A stretch of 64,000 nt of DNA, from NCBI GenBank assembly GCA_028456385.1, contig JALNQF010000130.1, positions 57,605 through 121,604 on the forward strand. Direction: 5' to 3'. The notes beneath the pieces were generated by a model. That model had not been told where the DNA came from. It saw only the letters and a list, made by a program, of their open reading frames with translations, and searched no databases. Shown piece by piece: positions 10,471 through 19,903 of the stretch. A program made the position numbers and the translations under genes. The first letter of the stretch is position 1. Each line of letters begins with the position of its first letter. The DNA comes from Ophiosphaerella korrae (taxonomy: Eukaryota; Ascomycota; Dothideomycetes; Pleosporales; Phaeosphaeriaceae).

Positions 10471-11458
10471 CTAGTCCAGTGCACTTGTGACGTTGGAGAA
10501 CTCGCCCTTGTTCAACTTTGTCTCCCAGAAGATTGGATTCGTGTCGCTGAATCCGTGCTTGACCCAGCCGTCCTCCTTGACATGGTACAGATTGATGTAA
10601 CCACCAGAGTATGCGTCGCGATGCGTTGCAGCGAGAATGCTTCTGCGCCCGAGTTCTAGCGCGGCATCATCTTCCAGGTCGTAATTATACTCGGCGTCGA
10701 GCACACCATAGGCGAACGTCTGCCCGGAGCCGACACAAAAGAGGTTGCCTGCGAGACGCGTGCCATCGCTGTCAATGTAGTAGAGAGCGGGGCCTTCTTG
10801 AGGGGTTACGCCAGCACACATTGTGCCCTGGTGCGATTAGACTAGACGATGAATACCGGAGGGCAACATACCATGCTGAGGCCCATGCCTTTGTATGAAT
10901 AGACCAGGTTCGCGAGGATTTTAGAGGCTGCTGCGACGGAGATGCGGCGCTTGTGGCGCAACTCATGGAGGCGACATTGCATGCCTAGGTATGCGAGCCA
11001 GTATTGGCAGTCCTGGGCACGTCAGCGTTGCTGGGCGGCATAGTGGTAGACGTACTGCAGCGCCGCCGGCCATGGTGCCCAGCAGGCAGTTGTTGATCTC
11101 AATCACCTTCTTGACCGTCTGGCTGGCTATCCAGTTTCCGGCCGTGGCGCGCGAGTCGGTGGCAACGATGATGCCGCCTTTGAAGCGGAAGGCGAGGGTG
11201 GTGGTGCCGTGGGCGATCTTGATGGGGCAGTTGGGGTTGGAGTAGTCGTCTGTCATTGCTCGCAGCCATGATGCTGACTGCCGTGTGGTTAAAATATGCT
11301 TATACGGGTAGGTAAGAGAAGCATACCTGGGCTACTGGTGGTAGGGCAAACTTGAGAGACAGCTCTGGGGTCCCGCTGTACAGTTGTAGCTGCTCCTCTG
11401 GGGACGGGCCCTCGTCGGCGTCGGCGGGCCGGCTGTACTGCGCCACTAATGAATCCAT
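10471..11458 (-). CDS. PRE2: 20S proteasome subunit beta-5 (Pre2)
   Basis: Exons on the minus strand are 11458-11327, 11277-11056, 11012-10872 and 10827-10471, giving 283 residues. This is the chymotrypsin-like catalytic beta subunit of the 20S proteasome. The N-terminal propeptide is removed autocatalytically at G|T in '[11 protein letters not shown]', leaving the catalytic threonine; the conserved Asp and Lys follow in '[12 protein letters not shown]' and 'TVKKVIEIN'. Other family blocks are '[15 protein letters not shown]', 'KGMGLSMGTMCAG' and '[15 protein letters not shown]', then '[17 protein letters not shown]'. All introns are GT-AG and 43-50 nt long. The start was chosen at the ATG of '[10 protein letters not shown]'; upstream in-frame sequence is low-complexity and looks like 5' UTR. 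The gene is convergent with Jhd1. Confidence 0.95.
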
Positions 11459-12315
11459 GCTGGTGTATGTGTATGGGGTGATCGGGTACAGGTGGCTCGG
11501 AAGGGTCAGCCGTGATGCTGTCGTGCTTGGGGCTTGGGGTTGAGGTTGAGGTTGGAGCTGTGAGCTCCAGCATCGACGCACGGACCTCCGCCGCGTCTCG
11601 CTGCTACCTGGCACACCCAAAACTAACCACCTGCTTACTACCAACTTCTTGCAAAGCAGCCAACACCAAGTTCAACCCTGTCTCTGACTACAAAGCAGTT
11701 TGGGTTTCCTTTTCAAGTTGCAATAACTCTGTCTTGGCACAGTCATCGCGAGTGCCTAACATCTCCTCCTGGGTCACATGGCCTCGTGAGTCTCGAGGTC
11801 ATCTTGCTCCATCCAAGACATGCACCCACCAGCCTCAGTCACCCGCCCGGGAACCAGAACACATGTTTGCGTCGACGGCTATGCAGGCACCGTCAACCAT
11901 CATGCAGGCACAATCCCATCCCACCTGTCTCATCCCTCTTAGTCTGCAGACATGACGCCCGACCCGCGTGCAGTCTTGCGCGCCTACGTGACGGGCGCAA
12001 ATGATTCGCGTGAGCCATGTATATACGGCCAAATGCGCCATGGTTCCGAGTAAGAACAGGATTCCCTCATCTGTCCAGCTCGTGCCATTTCTTAATTATC
12101 TCCCCTCGCACTTCTCTTCCTCGCTTCTCCTTTCTCAATGCCCCATTACGAATCGCGCTCTCGCAGTCCATATCTACACCCCTACCCACCACGACCACCA
12201 TCAAGCTACGCCCCAACCTTTACCGTGTCTGGATATCATCGCATAGCACCCCCGACAAGACTGCGACCACTACCCACGCGCTTCGACTCTGGTGTAGATA
12301 TCTCGAACACCCGAC
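11459..12315. promoter_or_regulatory. Divergent intergenic region
   Basis: This stretch lies between the start of the proteasome beta-5 gene (-) and the histidine-rich gene (+). A TATA-like 'GTATATACGG' lies near 12016, and pyrimidine-rich tracts (12100-12140) precede the + strand gene. A frame opening at the ATG at 12138 reads plausibly for 60-90 codons and might be a first exon of the downstream gene: a 79-nt GT-AG interval at 12318-12396 would join it in phase to the histidine-rich frame. Its donor (GTGCTG) is weak, so this is only an alternative model. Confidence 0.45.
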
Positions 12316-13008
12316 ATGTGCTGGTTCACCCTCAGCCCATCCAAGCCAAAGAAACATCACGACCATCATTCTTCCGACTCTTCGTGTGCCGAACAGCTCG
12401 TCCGCGTTCACCGTAGCCCAAATCGCCACCATTTCACCGACGTCAGAGTAAAGCTCCCAAGCAGTCTATCGGTCGAAATGTCAGGCCATCATCACCACCA
12501 CCCCCATTTGCACCATCATCACCCTCATCTCCACCACCATCATCCCCATCTTCACCCCCATCTCCATCACCATCACCTTCATCCACTACACCTCCACCCT
12601 ATTCATCATCACCACGAACACACTACACCCAAATTGCATGGCCCCGGCAGAAAACGACGCTCCCCACCTCCCGGCCCCCCACCTCCAACTCGCGATTCTT
12701 CCCGCTGTCGCTCCCGGGAACCCCTCTACCGCACTCAAATCGTCGAGCCCACCCCCATCCGCGAAACGACACGTGCCGCCCTCCGCAGTGTGCAAACGGA
12801 GCGCCAGCGCGGTCGTCTGCGGCGCGTCGCGGGTTACGAGGTTCTAGGCAGTCAAGTCCCGTTCGATTGGGATTGCATTAGTAGTACAGTTAGTAGTAGT
12901 GGCGGTGGGAAGTGGGTGCGGCGGAGAGGCAAGACTGAAGTGGTAAGAGGTAGGGGTGAGTTGGGAAGGAGGTACCCGCCTTTTGGAAGTTTGGAGAAGT
13001 GGATGTAG
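12316..13008 (+). CDS. Histidine-rich basic protein, unknown function
   Basis: A 230-residue frame. The N-terminal part has His/Ser patches ('KPKKHHDHHSSDSS'), then a tract of about 46 residues built from HHHHPHL-type units (about 12481-12620). A Pro/Arg-rich hinge ('GRKRRSPPPGPPPP') and a mixed-composition C-terminal region ('YRTQIVEPTPIRETTRAAL') follow, ending 'RRYPPFGSLEKWM'. The strongest argument for this frame is the high G/C content at third codon positions in the non-repetitive C-terminal half; the overlapping Pro/Ser frame shows no such bias. No signal peptide or membrane segment is seen. Histidine tracts can bind Zn/Ni/Cu or mediate nuclear-speckle localisation, but neither is shown here. 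The start could be further upstream if the exon at 12138 is real. Confidence 0.55.
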   Translation: MCWFTLSPSKPKKHHDHHSSDSSCAEQLVRVHRSPNRHHFTDVRVKLPSSLSVEMSGHHHHHPHLHHHHPHLHHHHPHLHPHLHHHHLHPLHLHPIHHHHEHTTPKLHGPGRKRRSPPPGPPPPTRDSSRCRSREPLYRTQIVEPTPIRETTRAALRSVQTERQRGRLRRVAGYEVLGSQVPFDWDCISSTVSSSGGGKWVRRRGKTEVVRGRGELGRRYPPFGSLEKWM

Positions 13009-14780
13009 GTGTGTGATATCTTATGCGCTTTGGTGCATGTTTGCTTGGCGTTTGGAATTTGCTTGATAGTGTGGCACATGTGTGTAAGTACGCTGCTAGC
13101 GAATTTGATATGATGAATATATATGTGTTTTACACCAAAGTGAGACCACAGATTGCGTATTATGTGTTGTATTTGCAGGCATCGAGACCACATGGATTAT
13201 CGCAGTATATTTGGCTATCTATTGTCATATAGGCAATATATCACCATTTACGCGTATGTGAATAGCCAACAGACACATGTGATGAGATATTGACAAAGTC
13301 GCCAGCAGTTTTCTGTCGGGCATTCCAACATTGCCTTGCGCCCTACGAAGTAGAAACGCGATAAAACGAAGTTTGAAATAGAAGCGTGGAGCTGGATAGC
13401 GCCTGGATAGGCTACCTTCACACACGAATACTAAACGAGCATCTATAGCGTGCTGAAGCAGCTACCTCAGCACCGAATTGTAGTTGTGAACAACAAGTTT
13501 TGGGAACATCTTTATTATTTTGAGTGAGTTGGAGCAGCAGAAAATTCCTATACGATGTGAAACAATCAGCTCAGTATAGTATAGGGGTGCTATTTTTAAT
13601 CGTTTATATTGAATAGAGTTGCTGAAGCATTGATCCGGGTATACCCGCCAACGTCCTTCATGTTCGCCATTGCGGCGGGTACTTCCATCCCGCATAGCTA
13701 CTTATGCAGACTAAGATCCAACAATGCATGCATACAAGTGCGCGACTAACAGGAGGTGCCGCACGGCGGAGGTCTAGTCTGATATCTAACCGTCTGGACA
13801 ACGCCACTCCGCGTGACCTCGAATTTCTGCTCAAAAGCAACACACCCTGCTATCATATTTGGACACAAGATATCTTCAATTTTTATCAATAAAATCTCGG
13901 GTCCTTTCCTGGGTCAAACGGGAATGGAGGCAAGTGTGCTGAGGAATCCTTGCTCACATTAGATTGATTCAGCTGTCTCTGGGTGTGCTGAAACGATAAT
14001 TATTGTGCGGATCTTTTCCCTTGACGAAAAGTCGCGGCGTGAGTGGTATCGAACTCACGGGCTGACTTAGTTGCTCGCCACCGACTAAGAAACATTCTGT
14101 TCATATTGAGGTTAGACTGCCACATGAGATCAACTCGTATATGCGATATACAAAGCATCTAGGCAATTCTATTATGTGAATGAAGTTGCATTTGTATGCA
14201 AGGGTATTGGAATACTACCTTCTATGCCAGGTTCTGTGAAGGTCTTCATCAAGGTGAGCGATATCACTTTTGCTGGCGCAAAAACAATAAATTTGGCAAA
14301 CATGTCAGCATAGCTAAATAATGACTTGATTGGACTTTGTAACTTGACGAACTTCGAGTTGTGTTTCAATTCCGATAAACATGAGCTGGTTTTAATCCAG
14401 GACACATAGTCAGATTAGTATATTTAGTGACATTGCTATGATCAGATGCAGAATCTATCTAGGTATGCACAATTCGTGGCAGCTGACAATTGGCCTACAG
14501 ATAGCCTACGCCAACCATTTGATATCCAAGACGCCATCAATACAATGGAAATCACTATTAGCTTAGAGATTTGAATCTCATGATGTGATGTGCCGAGGTA
14601 TTTAAATGAGTACTGCGCCCTCAACACAGGCTTCACGCCATTTCGCTCTAGCTCCTTCCAGACTTTCTTCTTACTACAAAGAGATCCTTTAACGTAAAGG
14701 ATATCCTAATTATCCTATTATCGTCTTCATACTCACACACGCTCCAGGCGTTACTCTCAATTCTCTCAAGAAGTCCCAAT
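13009..14780. other. AT-rich intergenic stretch
   Basis: Nearly 1.8 kb without a convincing gene; the longest frames are about 60-78 codons and have no recognisable content. A hairpin-like 'CGTGAG...CTCACG' lies at 14039-14060. TATA-like 'GTATTTAAATGAG' near 14598 and pyrimidine-rich sequence at 14650-14775 probably form the promoter and leader of the small gene starting at 14781. Confidence 0.5.
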
Positions 14781-15293
14781 ATGCCACACCAGCCTGCAGA
14801 TCCCGATAAGCTCAACGAACTGGCACGATCGTGCTTTGGGGGATTGCTCCAGACTTTTTATCACAGGATATCCTTCAACCCTGCCGGCACTACTCTTGGA
14901 GGAACTGCGGAAGACCAAGTACCACCTGATCCTAACACCCGAGTTGCATAGGACCAGCAAAGTTTCAATACCAGAGTTTTCAAGCATTTCGGGCAGTGCG
15001 GTACTAGTTTGGATGCTACCACTGGCAATTGGGCGCGTTGGATGATCCGGGACAGCCCCGAGAACAGAAACGACGTAATCTCGATCGATCATATGGCTTC
15101 TTCAGTAGTGTCGATTTACTCCTGGCCCGCAGAATGGACCGATGATTTGAATAAAAAGAAGGATGTGATCTTGAAAAGGGCGGAGGAGAAACTTCAGCTA
15201 GAGGTCGATACTCGTAATCAGATTGCGGAGCAGATAAGGCTGGATCAGGCATACGCCAACTATTTTAATTGGTTTGGGGCCCGTCATACATAG
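14781..15293 (+). CDS. Small hypothetical protein, interrupted frame
   Basis: An ATG at 14781, right after a pyrimidine-rich leader, opens a frame that continues to the TAG at 15291-15293, but with one in-frame TAG at 14949-14951. Without it the product would be about 170 residues. It ends in a charged, helical region ('KKDVILKRAEEKLQLEVD') and a 'YFNWFGARHT' tail. The interruption could be a nonsense change (CAG to TAG fits RIP). It could also be a very short 33-nt intron (14919-14951) with GT, a CTAAC branch element and AG, which keeps the phase. No known domain is recognised and the function is unknown. Confidence 0.4.
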
Positions 15294-16752
15294 GACCGCG
15301 TAGGATTATTTGTTTGTGGCAGGAGACGTTGGGCCAATAACACTTGCAATAAAGCAGATAAGCAAATTCTAAAGCTTCACTCGATGCATGAGTAGCTGTC
15401 ACGCAGGAGTAACAATTTTCCTTGGTGTAAATCAGAATAGTAACGGAACAACCGCCGTAGCGGAAAACCGGATTTAGTTTCTACTCTTCTAACACAAGCA
15501 ACACTTGTGGGCCACAGACAAGTTCGGAATGGATCCTCTAGCTTTTAAGCATCTTGAGTCCATACCGCTACGCACTGTTAGGACCGGAAAACTTCTTTAA
15601 CTTAAATAGCTTGGATCTGGACATAGAAATACTTTCAGATTGTTTTTACAATAGGATAAAATAGAGGCTCGTTGGGAAAGGGAAGGCTGAGAAGGGCCTT
15701 TGAATTTATTACCCTACTCCGATACCTATAGTGATTGAATGAGTCACTGAAAGTTTCCATGTAACTATTATTTAGGTTAACAAGAGGCGTTGGCTGTTTC
15801 GCCTGTCCTTTATTGACTTGCGCCTGCCTCGAGCTTCGTTCATGCTAATAGCGTTCGGGGAAAAAAAAAAAACTCTAGATGTTTCTGATGAAAGACGAGA
15901 AAATCTATGAAATCGATTTTGAGCTGCCTTTAAATTGCAGTGAGATTGGCTATACATAGTGTGCTCGAGAATGCTGCCTTGAACCACTGCAAGTTATTAT
16001 GGGCGCAAGCTTAGCCTGAACCTTGACGTGATCTGCGAAGGCAAGTATATATACCCACCTTAGGGAAACTCTCTTCTTACTTCCTCAAGGCACTAATAAA
16101 TTGGTTTATACGTATTATCACCTACTCCCCTAGGCTATTACCTAACACAAGTCTTCGTCAAATATAGTTGCCTGGATACGTCTTTCTAGGGATCTCGGCG
16201 TATCCAAGACCCGTAGGTCACGAATCTCAACCATTGAAGAACGCCGTTTACCACGTCACTCGAAAGATACGCAGATATCAGCAATGATTATGTGAATTGA
16301 TGGGCTTCCAAGTAGGCAATTAGACTTGATTCGTTCTAGATAATCACGACGTGGAAATATACATATATATCATCTTATATACATCGCATCGCATTGATGA
16401 TAGCGTCAGAAACATTACGAAATAAACCTCATACTGAAAAGAGTGTGTTTGATTGTTCTACAATTTACATAATACTACCATGGAAAAGAATGGCTGCAGT
16501 TGGTTTGATTCCCCTTAACAAAACAAGGAAACACAACCCTGCCTAAAGGTAGATTTTCTTCTGCAAGGTTTATGTCATCCCTCAATCCACTGAAGTTCAA
16601 TTTCCTAACTCATGACCTACGTCAGGGATCCAGACTTTGTCTTAAGCCAAGAACAACTATTATCCTGTGTACCTCCATTTCGTGCTCTTGCTCGGGGCGA
16701 AGATGGCCCAGAGGTGCCGTATGGAATGAGGATGACAAAGCTGAGCGATAGT
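15294..16752. other. AT-rich intergenic stretch
   Basis: About 1.5 kb without a supported gene. A TATA-like 'AGTATATATACC' near 16046 followed by a pyrimidine-rich tract (16070-16090) resembles a core promoter, but no open frame of useful length follows it. The 3' end should contain the UTR of the minus-strand peptide precursor gene. Confidence 0.45.
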
Positions 16753-17121
16753 CTACTTGAGTGGAGCTCCGGTAGGGCCTGGGACGCTTCCACCATTGCT
16801 TTGAGCCGCACGCTTCTCACGGGGAGCTCCAGTGGGGCCTGGGACACTTCCGCCATTACTTTGAGCTGCACGCTTCTCACGGGGAGCTCCAGTGGGGCCT
16901 GGGATACTTCCGCCATTGCTTTGAGCCGCACGCTTCTCACGTGGAGCTGCGGTAGGGACCTGGGGATCACGCTTGCCATTGCCAATGGTTTGAGCTTCGC
17001 GCTTCTCAGGTGCTTCGAATACTTCGGGTATGGCTATATTGCCATGCTGGGAATTAGGCTGAGCCAGAGTGGCTGCTTGGGCGATAGCGATAAGGGAGAG
17101 AATAACGGTGGCTGCCTTCAT
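16753..17121 (-). CDS. Secreted Kex2-processed repeat peptide precursor
   Basis: A 122-residue single-exon product. Residues 1-17 form a signal peptide ('MKAATVILSLIAIAQAA'). After a spacer, the chain is punctuated by five Lys-Arg dibasic sites (residues 40-41, 50-51, 63-64, 83-84, 103-104). Three near-identical 18-20 residue units follow them, core 'AAQSNGGSVPGPTGAPRE' with one Val/Ile swap; the last ends 'APLK'. A more diverged unit precedes ('EAQTIGNG' KR 'DPQVPTAAPRE'). This is the layout of fungal KEP proteins, cut by the Golgi protease Kex2 and trimmed by Kex1; 'KREA' and 'KRAA' also resemble Ste13-type dipeptide trimming in alpha-factor precursors. Cores lack Tyr, Cys and Trp, so classical dikaritin or alpha-pheromone identity is unlikely. 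No UstY-type or peptidase gene adjoins. The mature peptide's function is unknown. Confidence 0.8.
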   Translation of the reverse strand: MKAATVILSLIAIAQAATLAQPNSQHGNIAIPEVFEAPEKREAQTIGNGKRDPQVPTAAPREKRAAQSNGGSIPGPTGAPREKRAAQSNGGSVPGPTGAPREKRAAQSNGGSVPGPTGAPLK

Positions 17122-18739
17122 GTTTGGAGTTGATGTAAAGTCCTTCTCTTGGTTGAGGAACTAGATACGGTGGTGGCTTTTGATGACAGGGAGACAGGAT
17201 AAACAAGGCTTTTAGATGTCTTAAGAGCGGGAGAAGGTGGGTGATGTATATCAGTTTTGTAGGAAATGCTGTTCATTATATACATCGCTGCAATGCTTCC
17301 TTGTATGGAGCAACATCATCCCATCGGAATTTACTTACCTTATTTCGTCGACAGTCCGAAAGCTCTAAACCATTGAAACCCGTATCATAGCGGATTCGTA
17401 AGACGACGTTGAATGATTCCATCTTGGCTAGTGGCGAGTAGAGAAACGGATGATCACACCAGCTATGACCCTCACATTGGATGCTCTATCCATGCATACT
17501 AGATAACATCATTTTCAAATAAGTGCTAAGCACAAAGGTTACATGTGTAAGTGATGTTACACTGCGATATCATCTGACGCTTGTCGGGCTACTCATATTG
17601 ACCGTCAAGCCGAAGCTTGCGTTTTACGTTTATCCGACGATCTTCTTACATCCTTTTGGCAATTTGGAAGTGTCTAGAAAAACAGTTTTCATGGCCTTTT
17701 CAGCTTCATCTTGAATAAAACTGTAGCTATTTAGCGAGTACAAATTAGGTGAGATAGGAATATACCATATCCAAATGTTTATATGTGCTCCCCAACTACA
17801 CCTGTGAGTTACGATCTAGTAAAGTACCTTCGTATATAATTCACCAATGCTTACGAGCATTGTAGATGCTAAGCGTTATGCTCTAGACGATTGTCTCTTC
17901 AGCAAATCCTTCAATCGGCTCGAAAGGTACGGTTTCTAGCCAAAATTTCAATAAGCTTTACAAGGAACTAGAGTATCATCTGTACAACTGATGGGATGCT
18001 CAGACACTCCGTAGTGGAATCGAGAAAATTCCCCCTACGAGGTAGCGTCGCAAACTTTATGCAGGAGCAATCTGAATCCCTACAAGGTAGTAGCTAGAGC
18101 AAAATTCTGAACTAGTGCTTTTCATACCCCGGAGGCAAATGCTACTAGTAGTAGGGAGCCAGAATTTATTACCGTCCTGAATCTGGGAGCTCATCTCACT
18201 CACCATATCGCTCATTTTTGACACATGGGTTGCTTTAGTTATGAGTAATGGTGTTATCGCTCAACTCTAAGAACTGCTTCTCGCATTACTGGTCAGGCAA
18301 AGTGTTTTGAATGTTGCCCATGCACTTTGGAAGGGTAGGGAAACTATGAGAGCGGTGACTTTGAATATTTGTACACAGAAAGCATTGACGAGAGTGTATG
18401 CTTTGAGCGCGTAGATCGGCAAGAGCATCGGCAACTAGAAGTTACCCAATCCAGGTATTCTTCAAACACACGGCCCTTCTCATTAAGTGTCACGCAACCA
18501 TGGCATATGGAAATGGACCGACTATGTAGTAATGGTGTTGCATCCGCTAGTTCCAATGTGAAGACCTCCCCAGATAAATCACACCAAGATCTCTTGGCCT
18601 ACATTCTTGCCCGTAATTCCTTGGCTTTCATATTCTCAGCACCAAAAGCGCGTCCGGCAACTGATTTGTTCATAAATCTGCCGTGAGACGTTGTGACTGT
18701 CATTCTTCCATCGAAACCAGAGCTTTATTGATTGCAAAC
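17122..18739. other. Intergenic, gene-poor
   Basis: Apart from the promoter of the minus-strand peptide gene, nothing is supported here. A 105-codon frame at 18369-18686 (+) and a 70-codon frame opposite it are open but have no recognisable domain or coding bias. Confidence 0.45.
17275..17282 (-). promoter_or_regulatory. TATA box of the repeat-peptide gene
   Basis: On the minus strand the sequence reads GTATATAAT about 155 bases upstream of the ATG at 17121. The interval is rich in pyrimidines and has CAA-type motifs near the start. The spacing suits a fungal core promoter with a 5' UTR of around 100 nt; no experimental start is known. Confidence 0.4.
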
Positions 18740-19903
18740 ATGGGATTGAAACGGATTCTTTGGTGGACTCCCAATGTTGTTGTGGCGCTATTACTTGCTT
18801 CCATCCATTGGAAGTTGGATAGCCCACTCGAATCGCAATATTCATTGACAGACCGCATGCAACAATCCGAAGCGTTATGGCAAAAGAGCGTAGTCCAAAG
18901 ATACAAGATAATTGCGCAACATCCAGCTGGGCGCAAAATGACAGTGTAAAAGTTTCCAATCATTTCACACAAGCGAAAAGCTTACTTTTACGAGATTTCC
19001 GGCTTTTAACCAAGAAGTTGATCTGTATCCCTACGCCGTCTGAGACCTGATCCCACCATCATACAACTGCCCCTGGGATTTTGAGAGGGTCGGAGACCTC
19101 GGAGATAGTGGAAAATGGGTCTGCGGGATGTCAAAATACTCTAAGAGGGAAGACAGACCAACCATTCTCTACAGTTTTGGCATTTCGGCCGAAACAACCT
19201 TTGAGGAAGAGATGCTGCATCGAACGAATACTGAAATATATGACTATGACATAGTTCCATGCCAGGTAGATCTTCCGCCTCTCAGCCTTGCTTATTCACT
19301 CACGTTCCACAGCTTGGCCCTACATTCCATAAGAACGAAAGTCGATTTCACTTTGCGCAGATTGGGCTTGGGGAGAAAGATGCTTCTAGCAGTGAGCCAG
19401 CAGTTATGACTCTCAAAAGCCTGATGGAGATGAACAATCATACTTATATGTGAGTATTTTCAATGCATCCGACTGCCTCTCTGACCAAGATCCAGAGACA
19501 TTTTGAAAATGGATATTGAAGGAGCGGAATTCGAGAGTGTGGATAAAATCATCGATGATTTTGAACAAAATGGGGTGCCGGTTGGTCAGTTGATGGCAGA
19601 AATTCATCTTTTGCCTTCCGAGCCTCTTGGCCCAATTCTATCCTGGTAAGGCACTGTCGCGATGGTGAATTTAGATATTGTTTGACAGCAGTTAGGTTTG
19701 AGAGGCTGGAGCGCGTAGGTTTCCGACCAGTCTCTGTCGAACCAAATCTCTATGCCTTGACAGTGACTGAGGTACAAGTCTTGCCGAGGTACTCTGAGGT
19801 ATGCTTTCCCAAATTATACCTGTGAGAAAACGTTGTGCTAATCCAAAACCAGTATGTGTGGATAAATGTGAACGACAAGAGGAGCATCTTGTTACAAGAA
19901 TAA
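18740..19903 (+). pseudogene. METTL24-like methyltransferase, decayed
   Basis: The ATG at 18740 opens a product with an N-terminal hydrophobic anchor ('WTPNVVVALLLASIHW') and a family block ending 'LWQKSVVQR'. Downstream exons carry the conserved core: 'CPWDFERVGDLGDSGKWVCG', 'LYSFGISAETTFEEEMLHRT', 'FHFAQIGLG', 'ILKMDIEGAEF', 'QLMAEIHLLP' and 'GFRPVSVEPNLYAL'. Introns with good consensus lie at 19266-19312, 19450-19495, 19646-19695 and 19799-19852, and the stop is TAA 19901-19903. Two lesions break it: a +1 frame change between about 18930 and 18960, and a TGA at 19041-19043 where the family has Trp. A 55-nt interval at 18890-18944 could be read as an intron that restores frame, but it would remove conserved residues. 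The family is a SAM-dependent methyltransferase fold, usually membrane-anchored. It looks recently inactivated. Confidence 0.75.

Noticed and set aside
12138..12416. Frame beginning MPHYESRSRSP as an independent gene, or joined to the Ser/Pro frame up to 12866
   Set aside because: The downstream Ser/Pro frame lacks the third-position G/C bias seen in the histidine-rich frame. Retained only as a possible first exon of the latter.
14033..14110. tRNA-like patch (B-box-like GTTCGATAC on the minus strand)
   Set aside because: The putative T arm has a 10-nt loop instead of 7, the acceptor strands do not pair, and spacing to an A-box-like element is about 10 nt too short.
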